Source: Solirubrobacteraceae bacterium
Lineage (GTDB): Bacteria > Actinomycetota > Thermoleophilia > Solirubrobacterales > Solirubrobacteraceae
Length of the DNA stretch: 64,000 nt
Direction: 5' to 3'
Assembly (NCBI GenBank): GCA_030447505.1
Contig: JAUJOT010000002.1
Location: 558,001 to 622,000 of the forward strand
In this document: one piece after another, positions 41,518 through 50,184 of the stretch
Layout: every line of letters begins with the position of its first letter
Position numbering within the stretch: position 1 is the stretch's first letter
Notes under the pieces: generated by a model
What the model saw: the letters and a program-made list of their open reading frames with translations, nothing else
The model's database searches: none
What the model was told of the DNA's origin: nothing
Made by a program: the position numbers and the translations under genes

Positions 41518-43923
41518 GTGCGCGCGCATCGTGCTTCACTCCTCATCTGGGCCGCCCTGATCGCGCTGGCCGCGCCGACCGGGGCCGTCGCGGACGAGAC
41601 CGCCGAGGACCATAGGCAGAACGACACGTCGGCGCGCAAGACGCCGCGGGAGGAGCGCACGCTCACGCGCCAGACGCAGGCCGCCACCGCTGCCGACGCG
41701 CAGGCCGCGGCGCTCGCGGTGGCCGGCGCGCCCGACGACGTCGGCACGTGGTCACAGCCCGTCGACTGGCCAGTCGTCGGCGTGCACGCAGCGCTGCTGC
41801 CCGACGGCAAGGTCCTCGCCTACGACTCGCTCGGCGACCGCGCGACGGAGAACGACGCGGTCCACGACCACACGCGGGCGACCGTCTGGGACCCGCAGAC
41901 GGGGAAGCACAGCGACGTGCGCGTCGACACCGGTTTCAACGTCTTCTGCAGCGGCCTTGCGCACCTGCTCGACGGCTCGGTCTTCCTCGCCGGCGGCAAC
42001 AAGGACTCGCAGCTCAACGGGATCCGCCAGACACACCTCTTCAACCCCACGTCGAGCACCTGGGCGCGCGGCGCCGACATGGTCTACGAGCGCTGGTATC
42101 CGACCGTCACCGGCCTGCCCGACGGCGAGCTGCTGATCACCGGAGGCAGGCCCGCCAGGCCCGAGATACGCATGACCAACGGCCGGCTGCGGACGCTGAG
42201 CACGGCGTCGCTGAACCTGCCGCTGTACCCGTGGATGGACGTTGCGCCGGACGGCCGCGCCTTCTACTCCGGCCCTGGACTGACGATGCGCGCGCTCGAC
42301 ACGAGCGGCACCGGCGCCTGGCAGAGCTACACGCAGCGCGACTCGATCCACCGCAGCTACGGCGGCCACGCGATGTTCGACGTCGGCAAGCTGCTGGTCG
42401 CGGGCGGCGGCACATCAACGAAGGACGCGCGCGTCATCGACCTCAACGGCGCGACCCCGACGGTGTCGCCGACCGCGCCGATGGCCTTCGGCCGGCGCCA
42501 GAACAACCTCACGCTGCTCGCCGACGGCACGGTACTGGCGACGGGCGGCAACTCGTCCGGCGCGGAGCTCGTCGACATGAACAACGGCGTCTATGCCGCC
42601 GAGCTGTGGAACCCGGCGACCGGCGCCTGGAGGACGCTCGCCGCGCAGCGGGTCACGCGCCAGTACCACTCGACCGCGCTGCTGCTGGCCGACGGCCGCG
42701 TGCTCTCCTCGGGCGGCGGCGTCTGCGGCACGTGCGACGCGGCCGGCTATCTCGCCAAGAACGCCGAGGTCTTCACCCCGCCCTACCTCTACAAGAAGGA
42801 CGGATCGGGCGAGCTCGCGCCGCGGCCGCAGGTCACGGCTGCGCCCGCAAGCGTCGAGTACGGCACGCCGTTCGAGATCACGACGCCTGACGCGAGCTCG
42901 ATCGCGAAGGCGGGGCTCGTGCGCCTCGGCGCGGTCACCCACTCCGTCGACATGGATCAGCGCTACATCCCGCTGTCGTTGACGCCCGGCAGCGGCAGGC
43001 TGACCGCGATCGGCCCGGCGAACGCCAACGTTGCGCCACCCGGCCCGTACATGCTCTTCATCGTCGACGCGGCAGGAGTGCCGTCGGTGGCGCGGATGGT
43101 GACGGTGCCGCCGACGAACTCGCCCCCGGTCGTCAGCGTCACGCAGCCCGCCGCCGGCGCTGCGTTTCAGGCGCCGGCGACGGTCGACATCGCCGCGAGC
43201 GCCTCCGACGCGGACGGGACGGTCACGAAGGTCGAGTTCCTCAACGGCGCCACGAAGCTCGGCGAAGACGCGAGCGCGCCCTACGCGTACTCCTGGGCCG
43301 GCGTCGCCGCCGGCACGTACTCGATCACTGCGCGCGCCAGCGACGATCGCGGCAAGACGACGACGAGCGCGCCCGTGAGCATCACGGTGGCGGTGTCCGA
43401 GCGCGAGCCGATCGAGCCCGCGTCTCCGCCAGCTCCGCCTCCGCCAGCTCCGCCGCCTCCGCCGCCTCCGCCGCCTCCGCCGCCTGCGCCGCCTGCGTCG
43501 CCGGACAGGACCAGCCCGTTTCTCCGCGCGCTGTCGCTGTCACCCGGTCGCTTCGCGGCCGCCGGTAAGGGCGCAAGCATCATCAGTCGGGGTCGCAGCA
43601 CGGTCTCCTACACGCTGTCAGAGCCCGCGACGGTGACCTTCAGGGTCCAGCGCGCCAGCAGCGGGCGCCGCGTGGGCGGACGCTGTGTCAAGGCGACGCG
43701 CTCGAACCGCCGCGCGCAGCGCTGCATCCGCTATCGCACCCTGAGCGGCAGGTTCAGGCACCGCGGCAGCACTGGCAAGAACACCTTTGGGTTCAGTGGG
43801 CGCCTGCGCAACCGCAAGCTCGCGCCCGGGCGCTATCGCCTGCGGGCAATCGCGACCGACGCCGCCGCCAACGGCTCGCGCGCGAAACGCAGCCGCTTTC
43901 AGATCCTGGACCCGCTGAAGTAG
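41518..43923 (+). CDS. Secreted galactose-oxidase/glyoxal-oxidase-like radical copper oxidase
   Basis: The GTG at 41518 gives 801 residues with a signal peptide (ASLLIWAALIALAAP). The core is a seven-bladed kelch propeller followed by the DUF1929 domain. Copper-radical landmarks are visible: Cys144 in FNVFCSG, the Tyr partner in ERWYPTVTGLPDG, Tyr383-His384 in RQYHSTALL and His near 474 in VTHSVDMDQRYIPL. A bacterial Ig-like domain (about 540-640), a 25-residue proline tract and a basic C-terminal domain follow. It probably oxidises alcohols or aldehydes to give hydrogen peroxide outside the cell; substrate unknown. Confidence 0.88.
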   Translation: MRAHRASLLIWAALIALAAPTGAVADETAEDHRQNDTSARKTPREERTLTRQTQAATAADAQAAALAVAGAPDDVGTWSQPVDWPVVGVHAALLPDGKVLAYDSLGDRATENDAVHDHTRATVWDPQTGKHSDVRVDTGFNVFCSGLAHLLDGSVFLAGGNKDSQLNGIRQTHLFNPTSSTWARGADMVYERWYPTVTGLPDGELLITGGRPARPEIRMTNGRLRTLSTASLNLPLYPWMDVAPDGRAFYSGPGLTMRALDTSGTGAWQSYTQRDSIHRSYGGHAMFDVGKLLVAGGGTSTKDARVIDLNGATPTVSPTAPMAFGRRQNNLTLLADGTVLATGGNSSGAELVDMNNGVYAAELWNPATGAWRTLAAQRVTRQYHSTALLLADGRVLSSGGGVCGTCDAAGYLAKNAEVFTPPYLYKKDGSGELAPRPQVTAAPASVEYGTPFEITTPDASSIAKAGLVRLGAVTHSVDMDQRYIPLSLTPGSGRLTAIGPANANVAPPGPYMLFIVDAAGVPSVARMVTVPPTNSPPVVSVTQPAAGAAFQAPATVDIAASASDADGTVTKVEFLNGATKLGEDASAPYAYSWAGVAAGTYSITARASDDRGKTTTSAPVSITVAVSEREPIEPASPPAPPPPAPPPPPPPPPPPPAPPASPDRTSPFLRALSLSPGRFAAAGKGASIISRGRSTVSYTLSEPATVTFRVQRASSGRRVGGRCVKATRSNRRAQRCIRYRTLSGRFRHRGSTGKNTFGFSGRLRNRKLAPGRYRLRAIATDAAANGSRAKRSRFQILDPLK

Positions 43924-44049
43924 CGTCGTTGCACAGGTCTTCGGGCAATCTCTGCGCAACTCAGAATCGCGGGGGGAAAACGAAAAGGGACGCATTAATC
44001 TGCGCGCTCTCGTGTTCCCGCGAGCGGGCAGCCCCCGCCCATGGCAGCA

Positions 44050-44079
44050 CCCGGCGGCGACGCCAAGCTCGCCGCCGGG
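44050..44079. terminator. GC-rich hairpin between the oxidase and lipoprotein genes
   Basis: A perfect 11-base inverted repeat with an 8-base loop in the 43924-44134 gap between two convergent genes. No T tract follows, which is common in high-GC actinobacteria. Possibly a bidirectional terminator. Confidence 0.5.
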
Positions 44080-44134
44080 CTGCTGCTCCGCAGCTGCTCG
44101 AACCCGGCGGCGTGTTTGCTGCTGACGTTGCCGC

Positions 44135-44572
44135 TCAGCGGCGGCGCGGACGGTTGTACTCGGCCGCCACGCAGTTCGCGATGACGCCGGCCTCAGTGTC
44201 GCTGGCGCCGTGACGGATGAGTTCGGCACGGCCGAACGAGACGCCATTCGAGCCCTCCGCCACCGTCTGCGCGACTGCCTTGCGAGCAGCGCCGGCGTCG
44301 GGGTGGACGATGACAACGGCTGCAAGCTTGCCGTTCGGGCTCTTGACCGACAGGTTGTGGGGGTCGTCGTCAGCCGTCACGTCGTGCCCGATGCCGCCTT
44401 TGATGCATTCGACCATCTGCGCGCGGGCGCTGTTGCGCTTCGGCTCGGCTTTCTCGACCTGAGCGGCCTCAGGCTGTCTGTCGGAGTTCGGCTCCGGGTC
44501 GTCGGAGCCGCATCCGCTGGCGACGAAACCCGCGCTGGCGAGCACGGCGAGAGCAACACGGTTGCGAGGCAT
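44135..44572 (-). CDS. Small hypothetical lipoprotein
   Basis: From ATG 44572 the 145-residue product starts MPRNRVALAVLASAGFVASG followed by Cys, a lipoprotein signal with lipobox VASGC. A charged linker (SDDPEPNSDRQPEAA) leads to a compact domain with MVECIKGGIGHDV and LAAVVIVHPDAGAARKAVAQ, and a cysteine near the end. It should sit on the outer face of the membrane. No family recognised. A longer start at 44599 would place extra residues before the signal. Confidence 0.7.
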   Translation of the reverse strand: MPRNRVALAVLASAGFVASGCGSDDPEPNSDRQPEAAQVEKAEPKRNSARAQMVECIKGGIGHDVTADDDPHNLSVKSPNGKLAAVVIVHPDAGAARKAVAQTVAEGSNGVSFGRAELIRHGASDTEAGVIANCVAAEYNRPRRR

Positions 44573-44636
44573 GAGCGCAGTCTGCCGTATCGCGTGCAAG
44601 ACGACAAAAGGCTCTGATCTGCGAGCGCTCTGTCAG

Positions 44637-44709
44637 TACCGCTACGGGGATTCGAACCCCGGTTTCCGCCGTGAGAGGGCGGCGTCCTAGTCCCCTAGAC
44701 GATAGCGGC
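44637..44709 (-). tRNA. tRNA-Glu (CTC)
   Basis: 73 bases fold as a cloverleaf: acceptor GCCGCTA paired with TAGCGGT, anticodon stem CCGCC/GGCGG with loop CTCTCAC giving anticodon CTC, and the T arm CCGGGGTTCGAATCCCCG. No CCA is encoded. Confidence 0.95.
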
Positions 44710-44820
44710 GCGGGGGCTCACGGTAGCAAAGGGTCTCGCGCTGGCCGGCGTGCGTGATCCCGCCACGGCAGGGCTCGCAGGCGCCGGCCGGCGACGCCGG
44801 ACGCTAAGGTTGACGCGCCT

Positions 44821-44907
<87 letters not shown>

Positions 44908-44925
44908 CCGTACTCAGCGCTGTGG

Positions 44926-46182
44926 CTACTTCCGGCGGTTGCGCGGCGACGCCGACGCGACCGGCCTGCCCGACGCGGAGGCGGCGGCGCGCTCGCGGCG
45001 GCCGGGTCGCTGCTGCGGACGGCGCGACCGCTGACCGCCATCGACGCCGCTGCGCGTCGAAGTGGGCAGCCCGCTCAGCGAGAACTCGCGGTGCAGGCCG
45101 AGGTCCGTCGCGATCCTGCCCATCTCGTGCGCCTGGTCGCCGAGCACGAACGTCACGCCGATCCCGGCGCGGCCCGCGCGGCCGGTGCGCCCGACGCGGT
45201 GCACATAGCCGTCGCGATCCTCGGGCATGTCGTAGTTGATGACGTGCGTCACGTCGCGCACGTCGATTCCGCGCGCGGCGACGTCGGTCGCCACGAGCGT
45301 GTCGATCTCGCCGCGCTCGAAGCGCGCAAGCGCCTTCTCGCGCTGCGACTGCGTCTTGTCGCCGTGCATCGCGACGGCCGTCACGTAGTTGTCCTTCAGG
45401 CGCTTGACGAGCCGGTCGGCGCCGCGCTTCGTCCGCACGAAGACGATCGTGAGCCCGCGCTCCTCGTCCTTGAGCTCGCGCACGAGCGCGTCGACCTTGG
45501 CCTCGTGGGCGACCCTGATGAAGCGGTGCACGGTCTCGGCGCGCGACGGATCGACCGCCGGCACGTGCTCGTGCCGGCGCGCGTCGCGCGTGTACTCCGC
45601 CGCGATCTTGCCGGCCGCGCCCTCGAGGGTCGCGGAGAAGAACAGCGTCTGGCGCTTGTTCGGCGTCAGCGCGACGATGCGGTCGACGGCCGGGCGGAAG
45701 CCCATGTCGAGCATCCGGTCGGCCTCGTCGAGGACGAGAATGCGGATCTGCTCGAGCGAGACCGCGCGGCGCTGGATCAGATCCTCCAGCCGGCCCGGCG
45801 TCGCGACGAGGATGTGCGCGCGACGCGCCTGCTGGATCTGACGCTGGATGCCTGCGCCACCGTAGATGGCCGCGATCGAGAGCGCGCGGACATGCGCGAT
45901 CTCCGTCATGTCGTCGACGATCTGCAGCGCGAGCTCGCGCGTCGGGGCGAGGATCAACGCGCTCGGACGGCGGTCTGTCGCGCTCAGGCGCTCGACCATC
46001 GGCACGCCGAACGCGAGCGTCTTGCCCGAGCCCGTCGGCGACTTGGCCAGCACGTCATGTCCGGCCAGGACGTCGGGAACGACGAGCGACTGGATCGCGA
46101 AGGGCTCGGCGATCCCGCGCGAGCGCAGCACGTCGACCACCACCTTCGATACGCCGAGATCGGCGAAGGACTGCGAAGACAT
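44926..46182 (-). CDS. DEAD-box ATP-dependent RNA helicase
   Basis: The ATG at 46182 gives 418 residues starting MSSQSFADLGVS, the Q-motif region. The helicase motifs follow in order: AKSPTGSGKT (I), APTRELALQ (Ia), TPGRLEDL, VLDEADRMLDMGF (II, DEAD), FFSATLEG (III, SAT), VFVRTKRGADRL, ATDVAARGIDV (V) and HRVGRTGRAGR (VI). A short basic C-terminal tail follows. RhlE-like; acts on structured RNA, often in ribosome assembly or cold adaptation. The leader carries a hairpin at 46290-46306. Confidence 0.94.
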   Translation of the reverse strand: MSSQSFADLGVSKVVVDVLRSRGIAEPFAIQSLVVPDVLAGHDVLAKSPTGSGKTLAFGVPMVERLSATDRRPSALILAPTRELALQIVDDMTEIAHVRALSIAAIYGGAGIQRQIQQARRAHILVATPGRLEDLIQRRAVSLEQIRILVLDEADRMLDMGFRPAVDRIVALTPNKRQTLFFSATLEGAAGKIAAEYTRDARRHEHVPAVDPSRAETVHRFIRVAHEAKVDALVRELKDEERGLTIVFVRTKRGADRLVKRLKDNYVTAVAMHGDKTQSQREKALARFERGEIDTLVATDVAARGIDVRDVTHVINYDMPEDRDGYVHRVGRTGRAGRAGIGVTFVLGDQAHEMGRIATDLGLHREFSLSGLPTSTRSGVDGGQRSRRPQQRPGRRERAAASASGRPVASASPRNRRK

Positions 46183-46391
46183 ATGAAGTTGCTCCTGGCG
46201 AGCAGCCACGTCGGAGTGACCGCAAGAAGATTCGGGAGATTCGACTGGCCCGAACCACGCGGAGCGCACTCAGAGACAAGGAACCTCACGAGCGGCGGCG
46301 CCGCTCATGGCGATGACGGTAGCAAGCTTCGCGTCGGCCTCGCTCGAGGCGCTGTTCCGCGTCGCGATCGCAGCCGCGACAATGCAGCCCG

Positions 46392-47579
46392 ATGCCCGCG
46401 CAGCCGCCCTCCCTGTCGGCCCGTCTGAGCGAGGTGCGCTCCTCGCCCGTGCGCGACATCCTCGAGCTCACCCAGCGCCACGAGGTGATCTCGTTCGCCG
46501 GCGGCCTGCCCGCGCCCGAGCTGTTTCCCGCCGAGATCATCGCCGACGCGTTCGCCCGTGCGCTCGCGCCGACCGTCGCCGCGCGCGCGCTGCAGTACTC
46601 CTCGACGGAGGGCGATCCGGGGCTGCGGGCGCTGCTCGCCGAGCGCTTCTGCGGCCGCGGTCTGTCGTGCACGGCTGACGAGCTGCTCGTGACGACGGGC
46701 TCCCAGCAGGCGCTGGGGCTGATCGCCGCCGTCCTGCTCGACCCCGGCGACGCCGTCCTCGTAGAGAACCCGTCCTACCTCGCCGCGCTGCAGTGCTTCG
46801 GCTTCGCGGGCGCGAGGCTCGTGGCCGTCCCATGCGACGAGGACGGCCTGGACGTTGAGGCGCTGCCGGCGCTGATCGCCGAGCACGCGCCGAAGTTCCT
46901 CTACGTCGTCCCGACATTTCAGAACCCGACCGGGCGCACGCTGCCCGCCACGCGGCGCGCCCGGCTTGCGGAGATCGCCGCCGAGCACGGCCTCTGGATC
47001 ATCGAGGACGACCCCTACGGCGAGCTGCGCTACGACGGCGAGCCGCTGGCCCCGATCGGGTCGCAGGCGGGCGCCGCCGACCGCACGGTGACGATCTCCT
47101 CGCTGTCGAAGGTGCTGGCGCCGGGGCTGCGGATCGGCTGGCTGCGTGCCCCCGAGGCGATCCTGCGTCCGCTCACGATCGCAAAGCAGGCGGCGGACCT
47201 GCACACCTCGACGGTCGATCAGCTCGCCGCGCGCACGTCGCTGCAGGCCGCCGACCTCGACATCCACGTCGCGCGGCTGTGCGACGAGTACCGCCGGCGC
47301 CGCGACGCGCTGCTGGACGGCCTCGCCGCCGCGCTGCCGCAGGGCTCGACGTTCAATCGGCCCGCGGGCGGCATGTTCGTCTGGGCCCGACTGCCGCGCG
47401 GCTGGGACGCGGCGCAGCTGCTGCGTACCGCGCTCGAGCACGACGTCGCGTTCGTCCCCGGCCATCCGTTCTTCGCGCTCACGCCCGACGAGCGCACGCT
47501 GCGCCTGTCCTTCACCACGCACGTCCCGTCCGAGATCGCCGAGGGCCTCGCGCGCCTGGGCCGCGCGAGCGCCGCATGA
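46392..47579 (+). CDS. PLP-dependent aminotransferase, class I/II
   Basis: 395 residues of fold type I. Visible landmarks are FAGGLPAPELFP near 35, YSSTEGDPGLRALLAERF, VTTGSQQALGLIAAVLL, YVVPTFQNPTGRTL, IIEDDPYGELRYDG, the PLP lysine in SSLSKVLAPGLRIGWL and a C-terminal LRLSFTTH. The pattern matches the branch that includes LysN-type 2-aminoadipate aminotransferases and the aminotransferase half of MocR regulators, but without a DNA-binding domain. The exact substrate cannot be told. Its stop overlaps the S4 gene start (ATGA). Confidence 0.93.
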   Translation: MPAQPPSLSARLSEVRSSPVRDILELTQRHEVISFAGGLPAPELFPAEIIADAFARALAPTVAARALQYSSTEGDPGLRALLAERFCGRGLSCTADELLVTTGSQQALGLIAAVLLDPGDAVLVENPSYLAALQCFGFAGARLVAVPCDEDGLDVEALPALIAEHAPKFLYVVPTFQNPTGRTLPATRRARLAEIAAEHGLWIIEDDPYGELRYDGEPLAPIGSQAGAADRTVTISSLSKVLAPGLRIGWLRAPEAILRPLTIAKQAADLHTSTVDQLAARTSLQAADLDIHVARLCDEYRRRRDALLDGLAAALPQGSTFNRPAGGMFVWARLPRGWDAAQLLRTALEHDVAFVPGHPFFALTPDERTLRLSFTTHVPSEIAEGLARLGRASAA

Positions 47580-47797
47580 GCCCGGAGCCGCGTGACGTCG
47601 AGGTCCGCGACGAGACGATCCGCCTCGGCCAGCTGCTCAAGCTCGCGGGCGTCGCCGACAGCGGCGGCGAGGCGCGCGAGCTCGTGCAGGAGGGCGCGGT
47701 GCGCGTCAACGGGGAGGTCGAGACGCGGCGCGGGCGCCAGCTGCGAAACGGCGATGTCGTCGAGGCGGCTGGTGAGCGGCTACGCGTCATCGTCTGA
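47576..47797 (+). CDS. S4-domain RNA-binding protein
   Basis: 73 residues, nearly all one S4 domain: TIRLGQLLKLAGVADSGGEA, ELVQEGAVRVNGEVETRRGR and LRNGDVVEAAGERLRV. The size and pattern match the YbcJ/RlbA type of stand-alone S4 proteins, which bind structured RNA or ribosomal particles. Start overlaps the aminotransferase stop by 4 bases. Confidence 0.9.
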   Translation: MSPEPRDVEVRDETIRLGQLLKLAGVADSGGEARELVQEGAVRVNGEVETRRGRQLRNGDVVEAAGERLRVIV

Positions 47798-47829
47798 GCT
47801 GATGTCGGCGCGCGCGCGAAGGACGTCGG

Positions 47830-48012
47830 ATGCGGCGGATCGGGGAGGGAGCCGTGCGAGTGTTCAAGACGCTCGCCGGACAGGATCGCGACGAGCCGAT
47901 GAGCTCGTACGCGATCGCGCTCTACACCTTCCTGCTCGCCGTCGCGATGATCCTCTTCCTGGCGTGGATCAGCGGGGCGCCGATCGAGTGCGTCATCCGC
48001 GCGAGCTGCTGA
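47830..48012 (+). CDS. Small single-helix membrane protein
   Basis: 60 residues with a charged start (MRRIGEGAVRVFKTLAGQDRDEP) and one membrane helix (SYAIALYTFLLAVAMILFLAWI), ending in two cysteines. No family recognised. The helix and position in a tight gene row make it a plausible gene; an internal GTG at 47854 is an alternative start. Confidence 0.6.
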   Translation: MRRIGEGAVRVFKTLAGQDRDEPMSSYAIALYTFLLAVAMILFLAWISGAPIECVIRASC

Positions 48013-48067
48013 GCGCTCGCGCCACGGGCCGCTCGCGCGGGAGCGTCCGGCGAGCGTTCAGGCAGTC

Positions 48068-48844
48068 ATGACAGCGCCGATCGACCCCGTCGCCGGTCGG
48101 ATGACCGCCGTCGTGCGGCGCGACGGCGAGCGCGACGAGGTCGCCGTCGAGGAGCCGCTCGAGATCCGCGTCGACGGCGTGGCGCTGACGGTGACGATGC
48201 GCACGCCGGGTCACGACGAGGAGCTCGCGCTCGGCTTCCTCTCCGGCGAGGGACTGATCGACGGCCCGCGCGCCGCGGGCCTGACCGACGACCTGGCGGC
48301 AAACGTCGTCGACGTCGAGGGACCGCTGCTGCGCGATCCGGGTGCGCGGCGCTTCTACACGACGTCGTCGTGCGGGGTCTGTGGACGGGGATCGCTCGCG
48401 GAGGTGGCCGTCCACGCACCGCTGCTGCCGCCCGGTCCGCGCGTCGCTCGCGGACTGCTCGCCGCGCTGCCGGACGGGCTGCGCCAGCCGGCCTTCGCCC
48501 GCACCGGCGGGATGCACGCGACCGGTCTCTTCACGGCCGCTGGCAAGACGCTGCTCGTGCGCGAGGACGTGGGCCGCCACAACGCGATGGACAAGGTCAT
48601 CGGCCGCGCGCTGCTCGACGGGCTGCTGCCGCTCGGCGGCCAGATCCTCTGCGTGAGCGGCCGGCTGTCGTTCGAGCTCGTCCAGAAGGCGGCCGTCGCG
48701 GGCGCGCCGGTCCTCGTCGGCGTCGGCGCGCCGACGTCGCTTGCGATCGAGCTCGCGGTCGACCGCGGGATGACGCTGGCCGGCTTCGCGCGCGGCGAGA
48801 GCGTCAACGTCTACAGCGGCGACGAGCGCGTCGCTTCGGGCTGA
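48068..48844 (+). CDS. fdhD: Sulfurtransferase FdhD for formate dehydrogenase
   Basis: FdhD carries sulfur from cysteine desulfurase to the molybdenum cofactor of formate dehydrogenase. The 258-residue protein has EEPLEIRVDG near 28, PGHDEELALGFL, the reactive motif SSCGVCGRGS with Cys102 and Cys105, GMHATGLF, REDVGRHNAMDKVIG and SGRLSFELVQKA, all diagnostic. No formate dehydrogenase gene is in the window. It ends 4 bases before the convergent gene at 48849. Confidence 0.96.
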   Translation: MTAPIDPVAGRMTAVVRRDGERDEVAVEEPLEIRVDGVALTVTMRTPGHDEELALGFLSGEGLIDGPRAAGLTDDLAANVVDVEGPLLRDPGARRFYTTSSCGVCGRGSLAEVAVHAPLLPPGPRVARGLLAALPDGLRQPAFARTGGMHATGLFTAAGKTLLVREDVGRHNAMDKVIGRALLDGLLPLGGQILCVSGRLSFELVQKAAVAGAPVLVGVGAPTSLAIELAVDRGMTLAGFARGESVNVYSGDERVASG

Positions 48845-48848
48845 GCGA

Positions 48849-49442
48849 CTACGGCGTCGATGGCAGGACGACCAGGGGGCTGTCGAGCCCGGCGGCGAGA
48901 CCGCGCTCTGCGGCCAGGATCTCGAGCATGATCGCGGTGTCGGCGATCGCGACGCCGGTCAGATGCTCCTCGCGGCCGGCGAAGTCGTCGGCGATCGCGG
49001 CGGCCGCCGCGGCGTACGCCTCTTTGTCGCCGGCTGCCAGCGCGCGCAGGGCGATCGCGGTGCGCTCGAACGCCCCGCCGCGCGGCTGCATGACGTCGGC
49101 GAGCGCAGCGACGGCGTCGTCGTCACCGGCGATCAGCGCGGCGACCGCGAGCACGTAGGACGCCACCGGCGAGCCGGCCGCGTCGGGGTCGTCGGCGAGC
49201 GCCGCGCGGACCTCGTCGGCCGCCGGTCGGCCGTTGCCGCCGAGCACCGCGGCCTTCAGCAGCCCGACGAGGCGGCCGTAGCTCTTCGGGGGCGCGACGG
49301 CCCACGACGCGCGATAGGTCTCGACCGCCCGCGCGTAGGCCGCCGCTGCCGCCTCGCTGTCGCCCGCCAGCAGGGCGCTGTGCGCTTCGCCCTCGGCCGC
49401 GATCGCCGCGAGCATGAGATCGCGATGCTCACCGTGCTGCAT
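48849..49442 (-). CDS. Alanine-rich helical (TPR-like) hypothetical protein
   Basis: From ATG 49442 the protein has 197 residues, over a quarter alanine, and reads as stacked helical hairpins (GEAHSALLAGDSEAAAAAYA, with AVETYRASWAVAPPKSYGRL and later TAIALRALAAGDKEAYAAAA). That pattern suggests TPR-like repeats without strict consensus. No signal peptide. An upstream in-frame extension to 49904 is proline/glycine-rich antisense of the next genes and is not credible. Confidence 0.7.
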   Translation of the reverse strand: MQHGEHRDLMLAAIAAEGEAHSALLAGDSEAAAAAYARAVETYRASWAVAPPKSYGRLVGLLKAAVLGGNGRPAADEVRAALADDPDAAGSPVASYVLAVAALIAGDDDAVAALADVMQPRGGAFERTAIALRALAAGDKEAYAAAAAAIADDFAGREEHLTGVAIADTAIMLEILAAERGLAAGLDSPLVVLPSTP

Positions 49443-49560
49443 GGCGCCGGAGCTTACGCTTTCCTGCGGCCCGTTCGGCGTCCGCCCCGGGGCACGCCGG
49501 TTTGGCGGCGTGCGGACGAGGGCACCCGATGAATCACCATCCAGGTGAGGGACATGCGCG

Positions 49561-49680
49561 ATGACCACGCCCGCAGGCGAAACTCCCGCCCCGCCGCCGC
49601 TTCCCGAGCCGGCGCCGCCGGTTCCGGGACCGGACCCGTGGCCGGACCCGATCCCGGACCCGGTGCCGCCCGGCCAGTAG
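49561..49680 (+). CDS. Proline-rich small peptide, 39 residues
   Basis: ATG 49561 opens MTTPAGETPAPPPLPEPAPP, continuing with PGPDPWPDPIPDPVPPGQ and a stop, about half proline with repeated PDP steps. The DNA shows matching gccggacccg repeats. It is followed after 8 bases by a small membrane protein gene. No clear ribosome-binding site decides it; GGTGAGGGACAT lies 10-20 bases upstream. Could be a cytoplasmic linker-like peptide or not translated. Confidence 0.4.
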   Translation: MTTPAGETPAPPPLPEPAPPVPGPDPWPDPIPDPVPPGQ

Positions 49681-49688
49681 ACCGCGGC

Positions 49689-49901
49689 ATGCGCTGGCTG
49701 CTCGTCGCGATCGCTGCCTGCATCCTCGGCTCTGCCGTCCTGATCGCGGTCGGCGGCTCGAACCTCGTGACGTTCCTCGGGATCTCCCTCGGCGGCATCG
49801 CGTTCGTGCTCGTGCTCGCGGCGGTCTTCTATGCGGTCGGCCGCAGCGAGGATCGCGAGCGGGCCGAGCGAGAGGCCGGGCCGCAGCGGCCCTCGGCGTA
49901 G
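49689..49901 (+). CDS. Small two-helix membrane protein
   Basis: 70 residues from ATG 49689: MRWLLVAIAACILGSAVLIA, a short turn (VGGSNLVTF), a second hydrophobic segment (LGISLGGIAFVLVLAAVFYAV), and a charged tail with RSEDRERAEREAG. No family recognised. A strong terminator follows at 49935-49968, which supports a real transcription unit ending here. A longer start at 49545 would absorb the peptide region in another frame. Confidence 0.7.
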   Translation: MRWLLVAIAACILGSAVLIAVGGSNLVTFLGISLGGIAFVLVLAAVFYAVGRSEDRERAEREAGPQRPSA

Positions 49902-49934
49902 CACGACCTCGACGGCCGTCTCCTCGAGCGTGGA

Positions 49935-49968
49935 CAGCGCCCGCTATCAGCCGCGATAGCGGGCGCTG
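49935..49968 (+). terminator. Strong intrinsic-type hairpin
   Basis: A perfect 14-base inverted repeat with a 6-base loop, 34 bases after the small membrane protein. No T tract follows, but the stem is very stable. The stretch from 49969 to 50184 beyond it has no gene I can support. Confidence 0.75.
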
Positions 49969-50184
49969 CGCACCCTCGGTGCGTCGGGTCGCGCGGCCGG
50001 GACTCGGCGGCGCTCAACGCACCCGCCGGCGTACGCCCTTTCTCTCATATGAGGCCAACGGTACGCGTCGCGACATGCGCGCTACGACAACGACGACGGG
50101 GCCGAGCGGTTGCGGTTGGCCAGTTTTCATCGCACTTGCGGACGAGCCAGGGGTTCCGCCGCTCGCCGTCTTACCCTCGTGCAC

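Noticed and set aside
43420-43500. CCGCC/TCCGCC repeat as a regulatory or phase-variable tract
   Set aside because: It encodes the proline linker of the oxidase; ordinary low-complexity coding DNA.
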